Notes under the pieces: model-generated
What the model was told of the DNA's origin: nothing
Database searches by the model: none
Seen by the model: the letters and a program-made list of their open reading frames with translations, nothing else
Assembly (NCBI GenBank): GCA_023213315.1
Contig: JAKCPI010005381.1
Location: forward strand, 20,032 to 84,031
DNA from: Euborellia annulipes
Lineage: Eukaryota > Arthropoda > Insecta > Dermaptera > Anisolabididae
Reading direction: 5' to 3'
Length of the DNA: 64,000 bases
Translations under genes and position numbers: made by a program
Shown here: piece after piece, positions 30,991 to 42,435 of the stretch
Position numbering within the stretch: position 1 is the first letter of the stretch
How the letters are laid out: the number at the start of each line of letters is the position of its first letter

Positions 30991-31201
30991 CTATAAATTG
31001 ATGTTTTTTTGACTGTGGAGATTTACTCAGGATTCGCAGGGACTTTGCAGCCAGGAGATTAAATAAAAAAATATTTTATTTTATTTTTATTTGCCCTGAT
31101 GAAGGTCGTGGTTGGCGACCGAAACGTCAGCAAATAAACATAAAATAAAAGATTTTTTTATTTAATCCCCTGACTGCAAAGTCTCTGCGAATCCTGAGCA
31201 A
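30991..31201. mobile_element. HHP palindromic element 7 with 9-bp target duplication
   Basis: Inverted outer arms (ggattcgcagggactttg and near complement) with a single ribozyme on the plus strand; the opposing module is deleted. The direct repeat atttgtaag flanks it (30982-30990 and about 31203-31211), splitting the host MITE. Confidence 0.85.
31088..31136 (+). ncRNA. Hammerhead ribozyme in HHP7
   Basis: Helix I TATTTGC with GCAAATA and one C-A mismatch next to the core, CTGATGA, A, a 5-bp helix II (GGTCG with CGACC), then GAAACGTC with GUC cleavage triplet. The catalytic core is intact. Confidence 0.8.
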
Positions 31202-31362
31202 ATTTGTAAGTATCAATTTTTAAAATTTTATATTAAAAATAAAATTGTTTTCCCAAAAAAAAATATTTTTCTCAAATCTCGGGATTTAAAAAAAAAAAGA
31301 AATTATTCAAATCTCGGGGAGGGGGGGGTAATAAACTCCTTTTCCCCCCTGGTATAATATAA

Positions 31363-31768
31363 AAATCTGGTGTGACTGTCGCACAGCACACAACTTGTCT
31401 TAACTTTGGTAGTCGAAAGTTGTGTTCTATACTTGTCACACCAGATTTTTCGTTTCGACATATATAATATTTAGTTTCCGACAGTACGGTACATTCGAGA
31501 ATTGTAAAATTTATAAAAATATTGTTCACAGACAGACAGACACACGGACAGACCATGTCGCGATTCAGGGGACCTCAAAACGTGTATATCCATCAAAATC
31601 TCGTCATCGAATTTTTGACAGGAATTCAATACTTTCTCTATATATAATAATAATAAATAATATAATAATATAATATATATAATAATAATATAATAATATA
31701 ATATAATATATTCTCTATATACCATATATATACTGTATATATATTAACATATATAGATAAGAGAAAGT
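31363..31768 (+). repeat. HP repeat with internal deletion
   Basis: The terminal hairpin (31363-31452) is intact. It is followed by gacatatataatatttag and then jumps from ttataaaaatatt to ttcacagacagacag, so the central third is deleted. The distal end gataagagaaagta closes at 31768. Confidence 0.8.
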
Positions 31769-31773
31769 AAAAA

Positions 31774-31962
31774 TTACAACGTTTTGGCCACTCATTCTGT
31801 GACCTGCAATTCATTTAAGATTACAAAGGTTGTCACAGGTATACAAACCTTAGTAATCTTAACTGAACTATACCTGAAGAAGGCGACAGTATGAGTGGTC
31901 GACGTAATTCTTACAAATAAACCACATTTAAACAGAAAACAAAATTCTTTTATTAATTAAAG
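31774..31962. mobile_element. HHP palindromic element 8
   Basis: The same family as HHP4 (acaacgtttt, gattacaaaggttg, acctgaagaagg). Arms meet near 31840. The right module keeps CTGAAGA, but GAAAC has become GACGT, so both ribozymes look inactive. Confidence 0.75.
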
Positions 31963-31998
31963 AAATCCTCCGTCCCATAATCGTCTAAATCTTTTATT

Positions 31999-32276
31999 TT
32001 TTTTTTCTTTTTTAAAAAACATTCACACTTTTTTTTTCTCATTCACACTCACACTCACACACACATTCACACAGTCTTTTCGGCAACTCAGGCCATTTAA
32101 GACTTTAGACGATAACCGTTATTATATAAATATACATATAGGGGTCCAGGCATTCTTATTTAAGCCATTTGGTATCCAATTGGCTTAAATAAAATCATCG
32201 GACTGCCTGGGGTCCGAACCCGCGACGTTTGGTATACGAGGTTAGCACGCTAACCTCTACGCCATGCCCCGAGGGC
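31999..32276 (-). repeat. SINE-A, full length with 12-bp target duplication
   Basis: Complete minus-strand SINE-A with A and B boxes at 32200-32276. Exact direct repeats aaatcttttatt at 31987-31998 and 32277-32288. Confidence 0.92.
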
Positions 32277-33005
32277 AAATCTTTTATTAATTCCTTAAAA
32301 CGGTCAAATGGATACTTACTCCAGGAAGTGGGAGTGATGGAGAGCGGGAGAGGGGGGGGGGGGCAAATTAGTAAAAAAAAGAATTTAATAAAAAAAAAAA
32401 CGAAAATTTCTTAACATGTTAAAATTTGAAAAATTTGGCCTTAATATCATATTTGAATCTTGTTTTCATGGAGGTCTCTGCATTCCAAAGACGGATCCAG
32501 ACGTGTTTCTAGGCGGGGGGGGGGGGTAATTACCCCATTTACCCCCTTTTATCCGCCCTTGCTGCATTCTAGTATAGGAGGATACGTGTAAATAAACCAC
32601 CCCCACTCTTTGCTCTCTATAATTGTTATTTTGAAATTCATCATATGAAAATGAAATTAGAAATAAATAAATATTTAGAAATTTTAATAAGAATATTAAT
32701 TATATTTTGGTTGCTCTGGGTGTGTTCTTTGCACACAATGCCTACATCATCCATATTTGAAACAAAGTCAATATTGACTTGTGTGTGTGTGTGTGTGTGT
32801 AACCCTTTGCGGAGGTGATTTTTGCCAAGGGCTGCTTGGCAAATTGGCAAAGGGCACCACCCTCCCTTTTGGATTCTCCACAGAAGGGTAATTGGTTGAA
32901 TGCGTCGTCTCTCCCCTCTCTTTCTCTTTTCTTATCTCTCTCTATGTATGTATCTTGAGCAAGGAGTGTCTCCAATCCTCCCCCCTCTAACTTAACCACA
33001 TCTTT
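32277..33005. other. No gene; holds one short hAT MITE
   Basis: Contains a G-run at 32352-32363, the MITE at 32486-32561 and a (TG)n tract near 32780. The overlapping minus-strand frames around 32641-32999 lack any recognisable domain. Confidence 0.4.
32486..32561. mobile_element. Short hAT-type MITE with 8-bp target duplication
   Basis: Only 76 bp: caaagacggatcc to tatccgcccttg around a G-run and taattacccc. Exact target duplications CTGCATTC at 32478-32485 and 32562-32569. Confidence 0.85.
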
Positions 33006-33370
33006 TTACTTTCTCTTACCTATATATATGTTAATATACTATATATAGAGAGAAAATATTGGATTCATGTCAAAAATTCTAGATTTTGATGGATATACAC
33101 GTTTTAAGTCCAAAAAGTAGGAAAGAATTTCTAGTAGTAAATTCAAAGGGGCGCTCTGCTCTCACTGTCGATTTTCTTGGCATTAAACATTTTAATAGTA
33201 AATACACATTAATTGTAATTTTGCCTGTCTAACACTAAATAAATTGTTCGATGACCGTAGGTCCGGCCCTGTTCTAATATATCGGCGGAAACTAAATATA
33301 TGTCGACACGAAAAATCTGGTGTGAAAAGCACAGAACACAATTCTCTTACTAAAGCTGAGAGAAAGTTGT
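33006..33370 (-). repeat. HP repeat, ends present, centre replaced
   Basis: Distal end at 33006-33110 and decayed proximal hairpin at about 33316-33370. The normal central region is replaced by about 160 bp of other sequence. Confidence 0.7.
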
Positions 33371-33390
33371 TTTTTATTTAAAACTCATTT

Positions 33391-34018
33391 TACTTTCTCT
33401 TACCCTATATATGAAATATATAGAGAGAGAAAGTATTGTTTTTCTAATATTATTTATTTTTTTTTTTCCTTTGAGGAAAAATCCAGAGAATTTTCCAAAA
33501 ACAAATGAACTATAAGTCAACGATAAATTAATTAATTATTCATTGGGTTCGAAATTTTGCATACATAAACTAGATATATATTCCAAGAATTGGAAAGCTT
33601 TTGGTAAACATCGGACCCCTTGTTGTCAAATAAATTTTTCCTTTATAGAGTAAAATGATATAACAGTTAGGTATACGTATATTCACTGGATACCGCTCCA
33701 AGAAATTTACGCTCCATTAGGGCAATAACATTATAATCCAAATAGATGAGTGGTAGGGTAGTAATAAAACTCCCAGTTTAATTTTTTTTTTTTTTTTTTT
33801 TTTTCGATTTTCTCAAAATTTGCTTCAACGATTTTTTTTTTTAATTGAAAAATCATTAATTTTTTAGAAGCTCTTTAAAATGTATAGTCTCATTTTGCCT
33901 TTGAAACCTTTTGAAGACTACTTTACTCTTGTGCTTCATAGTAAAGATAGGAGAAATGGTTGCCATGGTAACAAAATATAAATATTTTCCTATACTATAC
34001 ATCTTGAATTCTAATCAT
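33391..34018 (-). repeat. HP repeat, interrupted
   Basis: Distal end tactttctcttacc at 33391-33440. HP interior resumes at 33803 (tcgattttctcaaaatttg) and runs through gttgccatggtaac to tcttgaattctaat at 34016. The proximal hairpin is absent. The sequence between is unclassified. Confidence 0.65.
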
Positions 34019-34392
34019 GGGGGGGGGGAGCTCCAGTGGTGTAGTGGCAAAATTTTCAAAGTGGCAACGCTAAATACATGACTTACCAATGGCGGGGGGG
34101 GGGTGCTTCCGGGAGCCCTTCCCCGGAAAATTTTAGAAAAATTAATAGTGAAATGGTGCGATTCTAGACTATGATCTACTCATATCTTAAATCATCATCT
34201 TCTTAAGGCTTATCTTAAAGCCTACCAAATCCTAATTTAACTTCAGGAATTTATTAAGTCTGTACAAGGTGTAATAAGTAACTATGCATAATTTTCATAG
34301 AAAAAAGAAAAATAATAGATGTAAAATATTTTTATACAGTATATAGGCCTATGTTTTAGTAACAATAATATTAAGGTTTGGCACAAAGATTA

Positions 34393-35054
34393 AAAAATCT
34401 GGTGTGACTGGCGCACAGCACACAACTTTCTCTTACCCTCGGTAATTGAAAGTTGTTTTCTGTGCTTGTCACACCAGATTTTTTGTGTCGACATGTATTT
34501 AGTTTCCGACATTAGGGTACAATTGAATACAAGATGTAAAATTTATAAGCGTGGGAAAATATTTATATTTTGTTACCATGGCAACCATTTATCCTATCTT
34601 TCCAATGAAGTACAAGAGTAAAGTGGTCTTCAGAAGATTTCAATCGCAAAATGAGAATATACATTTTAAATAGCATCTAAAAAATAATTGATTTTTTAAT
34701 TTTAATCAAAATCGTTGGAGCGAATTTAGAGAAAATCGAAAAAAAAAAAACTGAAAAAGTGCATCAGTAAAGTAGTAGTACTCTTTGGTTGATTTTGTTC
34801 AAAAGCTTCGTGTCACGTCCCAAGGGGTTGCCTAACTTAAATATAAAATTTCAACCTCCTAGCTCTTTCCGTTCTTGAGATATTTTGTTCACAAACACAC
34901 AGACAGACCATGTCGCGAAAACCATTTTTTTTGGATTCAGGGGACCTCAAAACGTGTATATCCGTCAAAATCTCGACATCGAATTTTTGCCACGAATCCA
35001 AAACTTTCTCTCTATATATATATTTACATATATACACAGGTAAGAGAAAGTAAA
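34393..35054 (+). repeat. HP repeat, reference full-length copy
   Basis: 662 bp. Proximal palindrome 34393-34483 (tctggtgtgactgg to the complementary end, loop near 34440), gtgtcgacatgtatttag, gttaccatggcaacc at about 34573, a block complementary between copies (agtagtagtact), gacagaccatgtcgcg, and the distal end ggtaagagaaagta. No protein-coding signal. The motif actttctcttacc in the hairpin and ggtaagagaaagt at the distal end form an inverted pair. Confidence 0.88.
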
Positions 35055-35554
35055 AATTGAGATGGAATGTGAACCTCTGACCCCCTCTCTATCACTTTGA
35101 TTAAAACAACATGCGATGTTTTGTAGCTTCTAATAAAAATATTTCTTTTATTTTTGCTCTGTCTGTCTGTCTATTTGAACATCTTCGATTCCATTCCATA
35201 CATATAGATTTTCTTATTCCGTCCTTCCCCTCCCTCCCTCCCCTTATTTGAAAGATTTTTTTCCTCTCTACTCTATATTGTCCCAGATTTTTTTCTTTTC
35301 CCATAATATTTACGTATATAAATATTTATCAACTTCAAATGGAGTAACAAACAAAAGATGTCGTTGAGTTTTTAAATTTCTTCAAAGACAGGCGAAAGAA
35401 TAAAAAAAAAAATCCCCCCGAATCAAAAAGAAAATTTTCTTATTCGTTTTTTAAACATTTCCTTTAAAATAAATAAAATTTCTCTGGTTATAAATACTAA
35501 AGATTATTAAAATATTAAATTAAAATTATTTAAGAAAATATCGGTAATAAGTTA
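35055..35554. other. No gene recognised
   Basis: A (CTGT)n stretch at 35159-35172, CT-rich low complexity and a purine-rich patch. No terminal repeats or RNA gene. Confidence 0.5.
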
Positions 35555-36190
35555 CTTTCTCTTACCTATATGTATATGTTAATATACATTTATATATAGA
35601 TAGTATTGGAAAGATGGAAATTCGATGTCGAGATTTTGATGGATCTTCACGTTTTGAGGTCTCCATGAACCCAACAAAGTGATTTTCGCGACATGGTCTG
35701 TCTTGTGTGTGTGTGTGTGTCTGGGTTCAATTTAAAGCATGAAGGAGAGTTTAAATTTTATATTTAAGTTAGATACCCCCTGGGACATATCACGAAGCTT
35801 TTAATCAAAATCGGCCAAAGAGTACTAGTACTTTACTGATGTAGTATTTCAGTTTTTTTCGATTTTCTCAAAATTAGCTCCAACGATTTTGTTTAAAATT
35901 CAAAAATCAATTATTTTTTAGATTCTCTTTAAAATGTATATTCTCATTTTGTCGATTGAAATCTTCTGAAGACCACTTTACTCTTGTACTCCATAGAAAA
36001 GATAGGAGAAATGGTTGCCATGGTAACAAAATATAAACATTTTGCCATACTTATAAATTTTACATCTTGAAAATTGAATGTACCGTACTGTCGGAAACTA
36101 AATACATGCAAAAAATCTGGTGTGACAAGCACAGAACACAGCTTTCGACTACCGAAGGTAAGAGAAAGTTGTATGCTGTGCGACAGTCAT
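35555..36190 (-). repeat. HP repeat, near full length
   Basis: Distal end 35555-35610, (TG)n at 35704-35722, agtactagtact at 35821, gttgccatggtaac at about 36016, hairpin 36112-36190 truncated at its last few bases. Confidence 0.8.
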
Positions 36191-37577
36191 CTTACTAAAA
36201 CATCAAAAAATTTGATGTGGGAATGATTGTCCGAGGGAATAACGAAACTAAACAAAATTGCCACAAACTCAGAAGCCACAACTTACTTTTCTATGCTCAT
36301 GAACTGTACTATATTACTACCGTAAACCTATACAAATAGGCTATAATTATTAAATAAATCAGCGCCCAACTTTTTAAAATACCAGGTGAGGGACTGACGT
36401 TAAAAAATTTAATATTTAAAAAACTTATGTTCAAAATAGTTTCAAGAATACATCCTTTTTTTTAATCATTCGCTTTAGTGTTTGTTGTCAATAGCAATTT
36501 TGCCAACTTCTAAAAAACTAAACCGGGGCTTGGGAGAGCTTCAAATTTCGATCCAATCACACTGTTTTAAAAAACTGAGGGAATGACGGGTTTTTAAGGA
36601 CAAGTTTTAAAGTATTTTTAATAATTTTTCCATTCGCCTTTTTTAAATTAAAAACTCATGAAAATACAGCCAAAACCATCATATATAAGTAAAAAATAAG
36701 ATAGCAAACTATTAGTAAGGAATTTTTCGATTTAAGTTCATGATTCTCTTTGAATTTAGCATTTGGGACATAGTGAGGGAATGATTTTTAGGGTACGTTC
36801 TTGGATATATCCTTTCTGCTTATCATATAAGTAATAAATTTATTTCACAATTTAGTACATTTAGTACAGTAGTTTTAAAAAAAAAAGAAATTTCATAATT
36901 GACAAACCTGCTTTGAGGAAATCATTAAGAACATCGATTTCAATTTTTTTTGAGAATCAGCCATATATATCTTGTTATAACTCTGAGTGATTTGCACTAA
37001 CAAATATTTTAAAAGTGTCGCACTTAAAATCTCATATCATATTCATTCTCTATCCATGTTATTCTAAACGCCGTCTAATTTGGACAATAACATAATTGGA
37101 CCAAAAATAGTTGTGTGGATGTTCTTTTTATAAAATGCTCTCAAAATATCTCTAATTGTTCAAAATAGCTCGGGTCAGAAGAAATTCAAGTGCTGTTTTC
37201 ATTCATTCATTCAAAAAAACGACTTAATATAGCCTATATAAAGGATTCATTAAATTTTTTATCATTTTGAATTATCTCATTAAAAAAAAAAAAAAAAAAT
37301 GAAGAAAAGGAAGAAGGAAAAAAAAGCTAATTCTAGAATGTCAATTTTCCTTTAAAAAAATTAATCAACTTTTCGTTTTTTTTCTTTTTTTTCTTAATTC
37401 ATCATTTTATATTCATACAAAAAAATTTATTCAATTGTTACTTACGAATTAGCATGTTGATGTTTTTTTTTTTTTTTTTTTTTTTTAAGCTATGAATAAA
37501 TTGAATATAAAATTTATGTGCATTTATAAAAAAAAATTCTTAGTTATATCAAAAATTATAGAACACACTCACACTTT
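36191..37577. other. Unclassified sequence with a repeated gagggaatga motif
   Basis: No gene or transposon end is recognised. The words gagggaataac, gagggactgac and gagggaatga(c/t) occur at about 36233, 36387, 36577 and 36775. Poly(A) and poly(T) runs at 37280 and 37465. Confidence 0.4.
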
Positions 37578-38241
37578 TAACTTTCTCTTACCTCTATATA
37601 TAAGTTAATATATAAAGAGAGAAAGTATTGGATTCATGTCAAAAATTCGATGTCGAGATTTTGTTGGATATACATGTTTTGAGGTCCCCTGAATCCAAAA
37701 AAGTGGTTTTTGGAACATTGTCTATGTGTGTGTCTGTCTGTCTTTGTTCAATTTTAAGCATGAAGGAATTGAGAGCTATGAGGTTGAAATTTTATATTTA
37801 AGTTAGTCACCCTCCTAGGGAGTGAAAATAAGCTTTTAATCAAAATTGGCCAAAGAATACTATTACTTTACTAATGCATTTTTTTAGTTTTTTTTTTTTT
37901 TTTTTTTATTTTCTCAAAATTTGCTCCAACGATTTTGATTAAAATTCAAAAATCAATTATTTTTTAGATGATATCTTTAAAATGTATTGGTATATTCTCA
38001 TTTTGCCATTGAATTCTTCTAAAGACTACTTTACTCTTGTACTTCATAGGAAAGATAAGAGAAATAGTTGCTATAGTAACAAAATATAAATATTTTCTCT
38101 CGAATTCTAATATATCGGCGGAAACTAAATATATGTCGACACGAAAAATCTGGCGTGACTGGTCGCACAGCACACAACTTTCTCTTAGCTTCGGAAAGCG
38201 AAAGTTGTGTTCTTTGCTTGTCACACCAGATTTTTTGTGTC
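37578..38241 (-). repeat. HP repeat, full length
   Basis: Distal end tactttctcttacc-like at 37578, complete interior, terminal palindrome 38145-38236. It is followed by a second partial HP segment in the opposite orientation (gtgtcgacatgtatttag), so two copies may overlap head to head here. Confidence 0.8.
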
Positions 38242-38289
38242 GACATGTATTTAGTTTCCGCCGATATATATATATATATATATATTTTT

Positions 38290-38533
38290 TGTTTTAAAAC
38301 ACTCACACTTTTTTCTCATTCACTCACCCATACACACAGTCACAAGTTAGGCCATTTAAGACTATAAACGATACTCGTATGTTTAATATATCTATTGGGA
38401 GTTCAGACATTCTTATTTAAGCCATTTGGTATCCAAATGGTTTAAATAAAATCAACGGACTGTCTGGGGTCCGAACCTGCGACTTTTGGTATACGAGGTT
38501 AACACGCTAACCCCTACACCAAGCCCCGAGGGC
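38290..38533 (-). repeat. SINE-A copy
   Basis: Minus-strand SINE-A, head at 38470-38533 with gggtccgaacctgcga. It inserted next to an HP hairpin within a (TA)n run. Confidence 0.8.
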
Positions 38534-38754
38534 ATCTTTTTTTTTTTTAATTGGCCAACTAATGCGCGCTTCAATAGGCAGCTATAGCATTATAGGAGTT
38601 GGCCGATAGTTGGTTGATTTTTTAATCAAAAGTGCAGATCGATTAAAAAATCGAGTTGATCTGTAGTTGAGTCGTGTGCGCACCTGCATTGAACTTAACC
38701 CATTTATGTCCATCGACCGTGTGCTGGACGCACACATAATTGGGCTGCCTTATA

Positions 38755-38888
38755 TCTTGAAATTCGAAAGTACCGTACTGTCGGAAACTAAATATATGTC
38801 GACACGAAAAATCTGGTGTGACAAGCACAGAACACAACTTTCAATTACCGAAGGTAAGTTGTGTGCTGTGCGCCAGTCACACCAGATG
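38755..38888 (-). repeat. HP terminal hairpin fragment
   Basis: HP proximal end only: ttgaaattcgaaagtaccg, ctaaatatatgtcgacac, then a palindrome 38808-38886 missing part of one arm (ggtaagttgtgtg). Confidence 0.75.
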
Positions 38889-39387
38889 TTTTTTAATCTA
38901 ATACAGTTTTATTTTCTCCTTATTATAAAGTATTAAAAATTTCACAGATAATATAGATAAATCTTATTTCAAACCATTGATATTTATTTTTAACCAAAAA
39001 TCTTATTTAAAGGTTGAAGAGATCTTTAAAACGCAAATTGAAAATGTTTCTTAGTAATTGTGTGTGTGTGTGGTGTGTGTGTATCTCTCTCGCTCTCTCT
39101 ATATATATAAATTGATGAGAGTCGAAAGAGAGAGAGATAAATCCATTTCATGAATATCTTTTTTTCTTCCTCATTTGTAACTCGTAACTCTCTCTCTCTT
39201 TTTCTCTATCTGCCTTTACGAAGGTAATCTTTGACTTGTTTCGACTTCACATCACATGATTTTCATATCGATATGAATTATTCTACTCCAATTTTTTTTT
39301 TATTTATTTGTCTTTTTTGGATTCACTTCCACCCATCCAGTTGGCTCGGGCCCTCCCGCGGCGAAACCTCGCCTTTTCCAAAGAAAA
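38889..39387. other. No gene; microsatellites
   Basis: (TG)n and (CT)n near 39058-39100 and 39190. Minor G+C-rich patch at 39340. No gene features. Confidence 0.5.
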
Positions 39388-40060
39388 AACTCTTAATTAT
39401 TAAGGAAATTATTAATAAAAACGTCACCAAAGAAAAAGTACAAGTACACTCACTGGTCGAAAAAAATGGAATTGAATTAAAAAGCGAACCCTGTCCACGA
39501 GAAGCTTATGTATCCTCTCTGAACATCTGGTCACGGGCACTAACTTTATTAAATATTATTTAAAAAAAAAATATTTCTAGAATCTTATATCTTTATTTAT
39601 ACTTGTAAAAGAAAAAAAAGTCTATTTTTTCGACCAGTGAGTGTACTTGTGTTTTTTCTTTGCTGACGTTTTTGTTCATAATTTCGTTAATAATTAACAG
39701 ATTTTTACGAATGAATGATTTTTAGAAAGCCAAAGAACTATAGAATATCGTAAATATATGTTTTTTGCATTCAGGGATACCTAAAATTGTATTAGGGGTG
39801 ACCAAAGCAAAAAAAAACTGAAAAAATTCGATTTTTCTAAACTTTAAGCCGTTTGCTGCACGTCTAAATGACCTCAGATTGGGATGAAACTTAAAATTTA
39901 TATGTATTATAATTATCTGCATATTAAAGGGTGTCGCCTTAGAAAAATTCAGGTGATATAAATTTAAAGCACATTTTCTATTGAAATTTCATTTTCTCTA
40001 TAGCTCTAAAATCTGACGTGATAGGGCAAAACTGATGACATTTTTGGAATCAGTGCTACC
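39388..40060. mobile_element. DNA element with CACTGGTCGA ends, copy 1
   Basis: 39388-39700 contains long inverted repeats (about 75 bp each) including agtacactcactggtcgaa near 39441 and its complement near 39623-39645. Beyond that, 39701-40060 matches the copy at 51790-52230 in reverse orientation. A Tc1/mariner-like or MITE origin is possible, but no transposase remains. Confidence 0.6.
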
Positions 40061-40398
40061 CAAATACCCAGAAATAGTTTCAAATTCTCAGTCAACAAAA
40101 AAAAAAGTTCCTTTTTGTTCCTCTGTGTTATATAGAGAAGAAGATAGACAATACTTTCTCTACTTTGTAATCCAGAAAGTAAAAAAAAAAGTCAACTTTG
40201 ATGAATTCAGAAAAAAAAAAAGAAAATTTAATTTAATCCAAGTTCCATTCTGTCACCACACAGCATCTGTCAGTGTGTGTGTCGTGAATTGAAGGGCTTT
40301 ACGCCCTTTGGTTTCGTCTGATAGGCTTAGGGCTCTCAAGACGTTTTAGGCCTCAATGCCATCAAAAGACGAACGAAGCAATAAGCCAAGACAAGACA

Positions 40399-40440
<42 letters not shown>

Positions 40441-40665
40441 CACTCTTTCCCTTTCAAATAAACGTATTAAACAATTAAAGGAGGGGGAAAAAAAAAGATT
40501 TTTCAAATTTTGTATCGATATCGTAATAATAAAAAAAGGCTTCTTCTATCATTTCTTATCCAAATCAACGATACATCTATATATAAATAAATAGCGGAGT
40601 GTCCGTCTGTCACACTCTCTTTGATCAACTATCCGAAATTTTGAAAAGAAATTTTGCAATCTTAG
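40061..40665. other. No gene; (CA)n and Helitron-like start
   Basis: (CA)n at 40400-40437. From 40576 the sequence TCTATATATAAAT and gtgtccgtctgtcac resembles the 5' end of the Helitron-like repeats at 57.45 kb. Confidence 0.4.
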
Positions 40666-41522
40666 GGTCCGATTATGTTGGAGCTGCGATAAGCGATAAG
40701 AGCGTCGCTAAGAGCATAGCAAAGAAAATAGAAACATGCTTTTGAATAGAGCTGTGCTGAGAATCCTTCTTTGATCCCGATTCATTTTCTTTGCTCTTAT
40801 CGACGCTCTGATCGGAGATGGATACAGACATTTTAATAAGTGAAGTATTTCTAGGGCCTCATTGGGGAATAAAAAAAAAAGAGAAAAATTTTCATAATAT
40901 ATATTTCTAGACAAACTATTGAATGAAGTGGCACAAAAAACACAAACAAATTGTAAGTTAATCTACAGTATTTTTAAAATAAATTTACTTACTATTTGTT
41001 TGACTTTTTGCTGCCACTTCAATTCAATCAACTTTTAAATCTATTTATATTTAATATCTATTATATTTATAATATTTAATATAATATATAATAATAATCT
41101 TAATAATGGTTTATTTAATTAATAAACAAATTTATTAATAATTTAATTTAGGCTAATATTTTAATTTAATTTAATATATTAATAAACTTAACAGTTAAAA
41201 TATTTTAAATATATTTATTTAAAATCATAGTGAATTTTGACAGTAGATATATTTTGAAAATACGAGGTTACGTTCAAAACCTTAATCTGTCAATTATAAC
41301 ATTATGCAGACATCAAAATCTTCACCTCCGATCAGCTCCATCCACACCAATATTCACGTTTTCTATTAATATCTTGAAGCAATTACCAATTTATAGCGAT
41401 TAAATACAGTTTAAACTTTTAGACACCTGCTTTGTCTTTGTTATTATCGCAGCTCCACTAGCGAGATGTTTGACGCTCTGCACTCTTATCTTTTATCGCA
41501 GCTCCAACATAATCGCACCCTT
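40666..41522. mobile_element. DNA transposon-like element with GATTATGTTGGAGCTGCGATA ends
   Basis: Terminal inverted repeats of about 28 bp: gattatgttggagctgcg at the left and its complement at 41490-41518. The interior has further inverted copies of gctgcgataa. A truncated second copy lies at 29908. No transposase frame is recognisable, and the superfamily is not assigned because the target duplication is unclear. Confidence 0.75.
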
Positions 41523-41591
41523 ATAGAGGAGGTTATGGAGAGTCCAGGAGTCCGCAAATCCACAAGGGGTTTAATGCCCAATTGCACTGTA

Positions 41592-41680
41592 TGATAGTGT
41601 GCCAAGCGCAGAACACAACTTTTGATTACAGAAGTTAAGAGAAAGTTGTGTGCTGTGCAACCAGTCACACCAATTTTTTT
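41592..41680 (-). repeat. HP terminal hairpin fragment
   Basis: Isolated palindrome (aagcgcagaacacaac to gtgtgctgtgcaacc, ending cagtcacacc). The rest of the HP element is missing. Confidence 0.7.
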
Positions 41681-42117
41681 TTTAATTGAAATTTTTTTTT
41701 TTTTTTGTTTCTCTTAATTCATTTTTTATAACCTTTGTTACTCTTTGTTACAGGTGAGTTTTCATTCTCTGTCATCCATCAATCAGGTATCCATTTTTGT
41801 GAGTAAGAAATTTTCATTTTATTATTATTTCTATTTTTTTTTAATGGTCCAGAAGTTTCATTTCTGGACGTCTAATTACTAGAGCCCGGATGTTGATGCA
41901 CCTGAATTTTTGCAGTTATTCATTTCATGAGTATTCGAAATACTTGTTCCGAGAATATGTGCATATTTTGGCTTTTGGACATGACAACGTCTTAAAATGC
42001 CTGTTCTGGTTAAATAAAATAATATTTAAAAAAAAAAAAATTAAAAACAACGCTTTTATAAATGTACTAAAAAGAGAAAAATAATTTTGTACAAGTTCTT
42101 AACATATATTTATATTG

Positions 42118-42435
42118 AGGATATTCAAGGCAGCCAAAAGCAATAAAGAAAATTATATCTATCTTTAGCTTTATTTCATTCTTTTGTCGACGTTTCGGCC
42201 GATATTCCGGCTTTCATTAGGATAAAGTGCTGTTTGACTATACTAACTATTGAACCAGAAGTCATGACATTTGACGAATGTTCTCACAAACGCATTGTCA
42301 GAAGATGCCAAGAGCCTCTATGTACTCGAGGCAAACCGCATTTTGTCCTGATGAAGGCCGGAATATCGGCCGAAACGTCGACAAAGGTATGAAATAAAGC
42401 TAAAGATAGATATAATTTTCTTTATTGCTTTTGAC
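42118..42435. mobile_element. HHP palindromic element 9
   Basis: Long inverted arms (aaagcaataaagaaaa and complement; tatctatctttagctttat and complement) around a unique spacer. The right-arm ribozyme is perfect; the left arm (42182-42232, minus) differs by CTAATGA in the core. It splits an HP element that continues at about 42426. Confidence 0.85.
42341..42386 (+). ncRNA. Hammerhead ribozyme in HHP9
   Basis: Helix I is 6-7 bp (TTTGTC with GACAAA). Then CTGATGA, one A, a 5-bp helix II (GGCCG with CGGCC) closed by a GAATAT loop, and GAAACGTC. The predicted cleavage is after C42379 in a GUC triplet. Every canonical core base is present. Confidence 0.87.

Larger units (their letters stand above)
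30840..31355. mobile_element. hAT-type MITE that carries an HP-like hairpin, with nested HHP7
   Basis: Begins CAGTGGCGGATCCAG, a typical hAT-MITE terminus. Shortly inside (30889-30965) it carries ctggtgtgactggtcgcac and a partly complementary downstream arm, the same sequence as the HP terminal hairpin. The G-run near 31320 and ccccctggtat are its decayed right end. Relatives: 45302-45569, 32486-32561, 51000-51079 and about 54975-55115. Confidence 0.7.
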
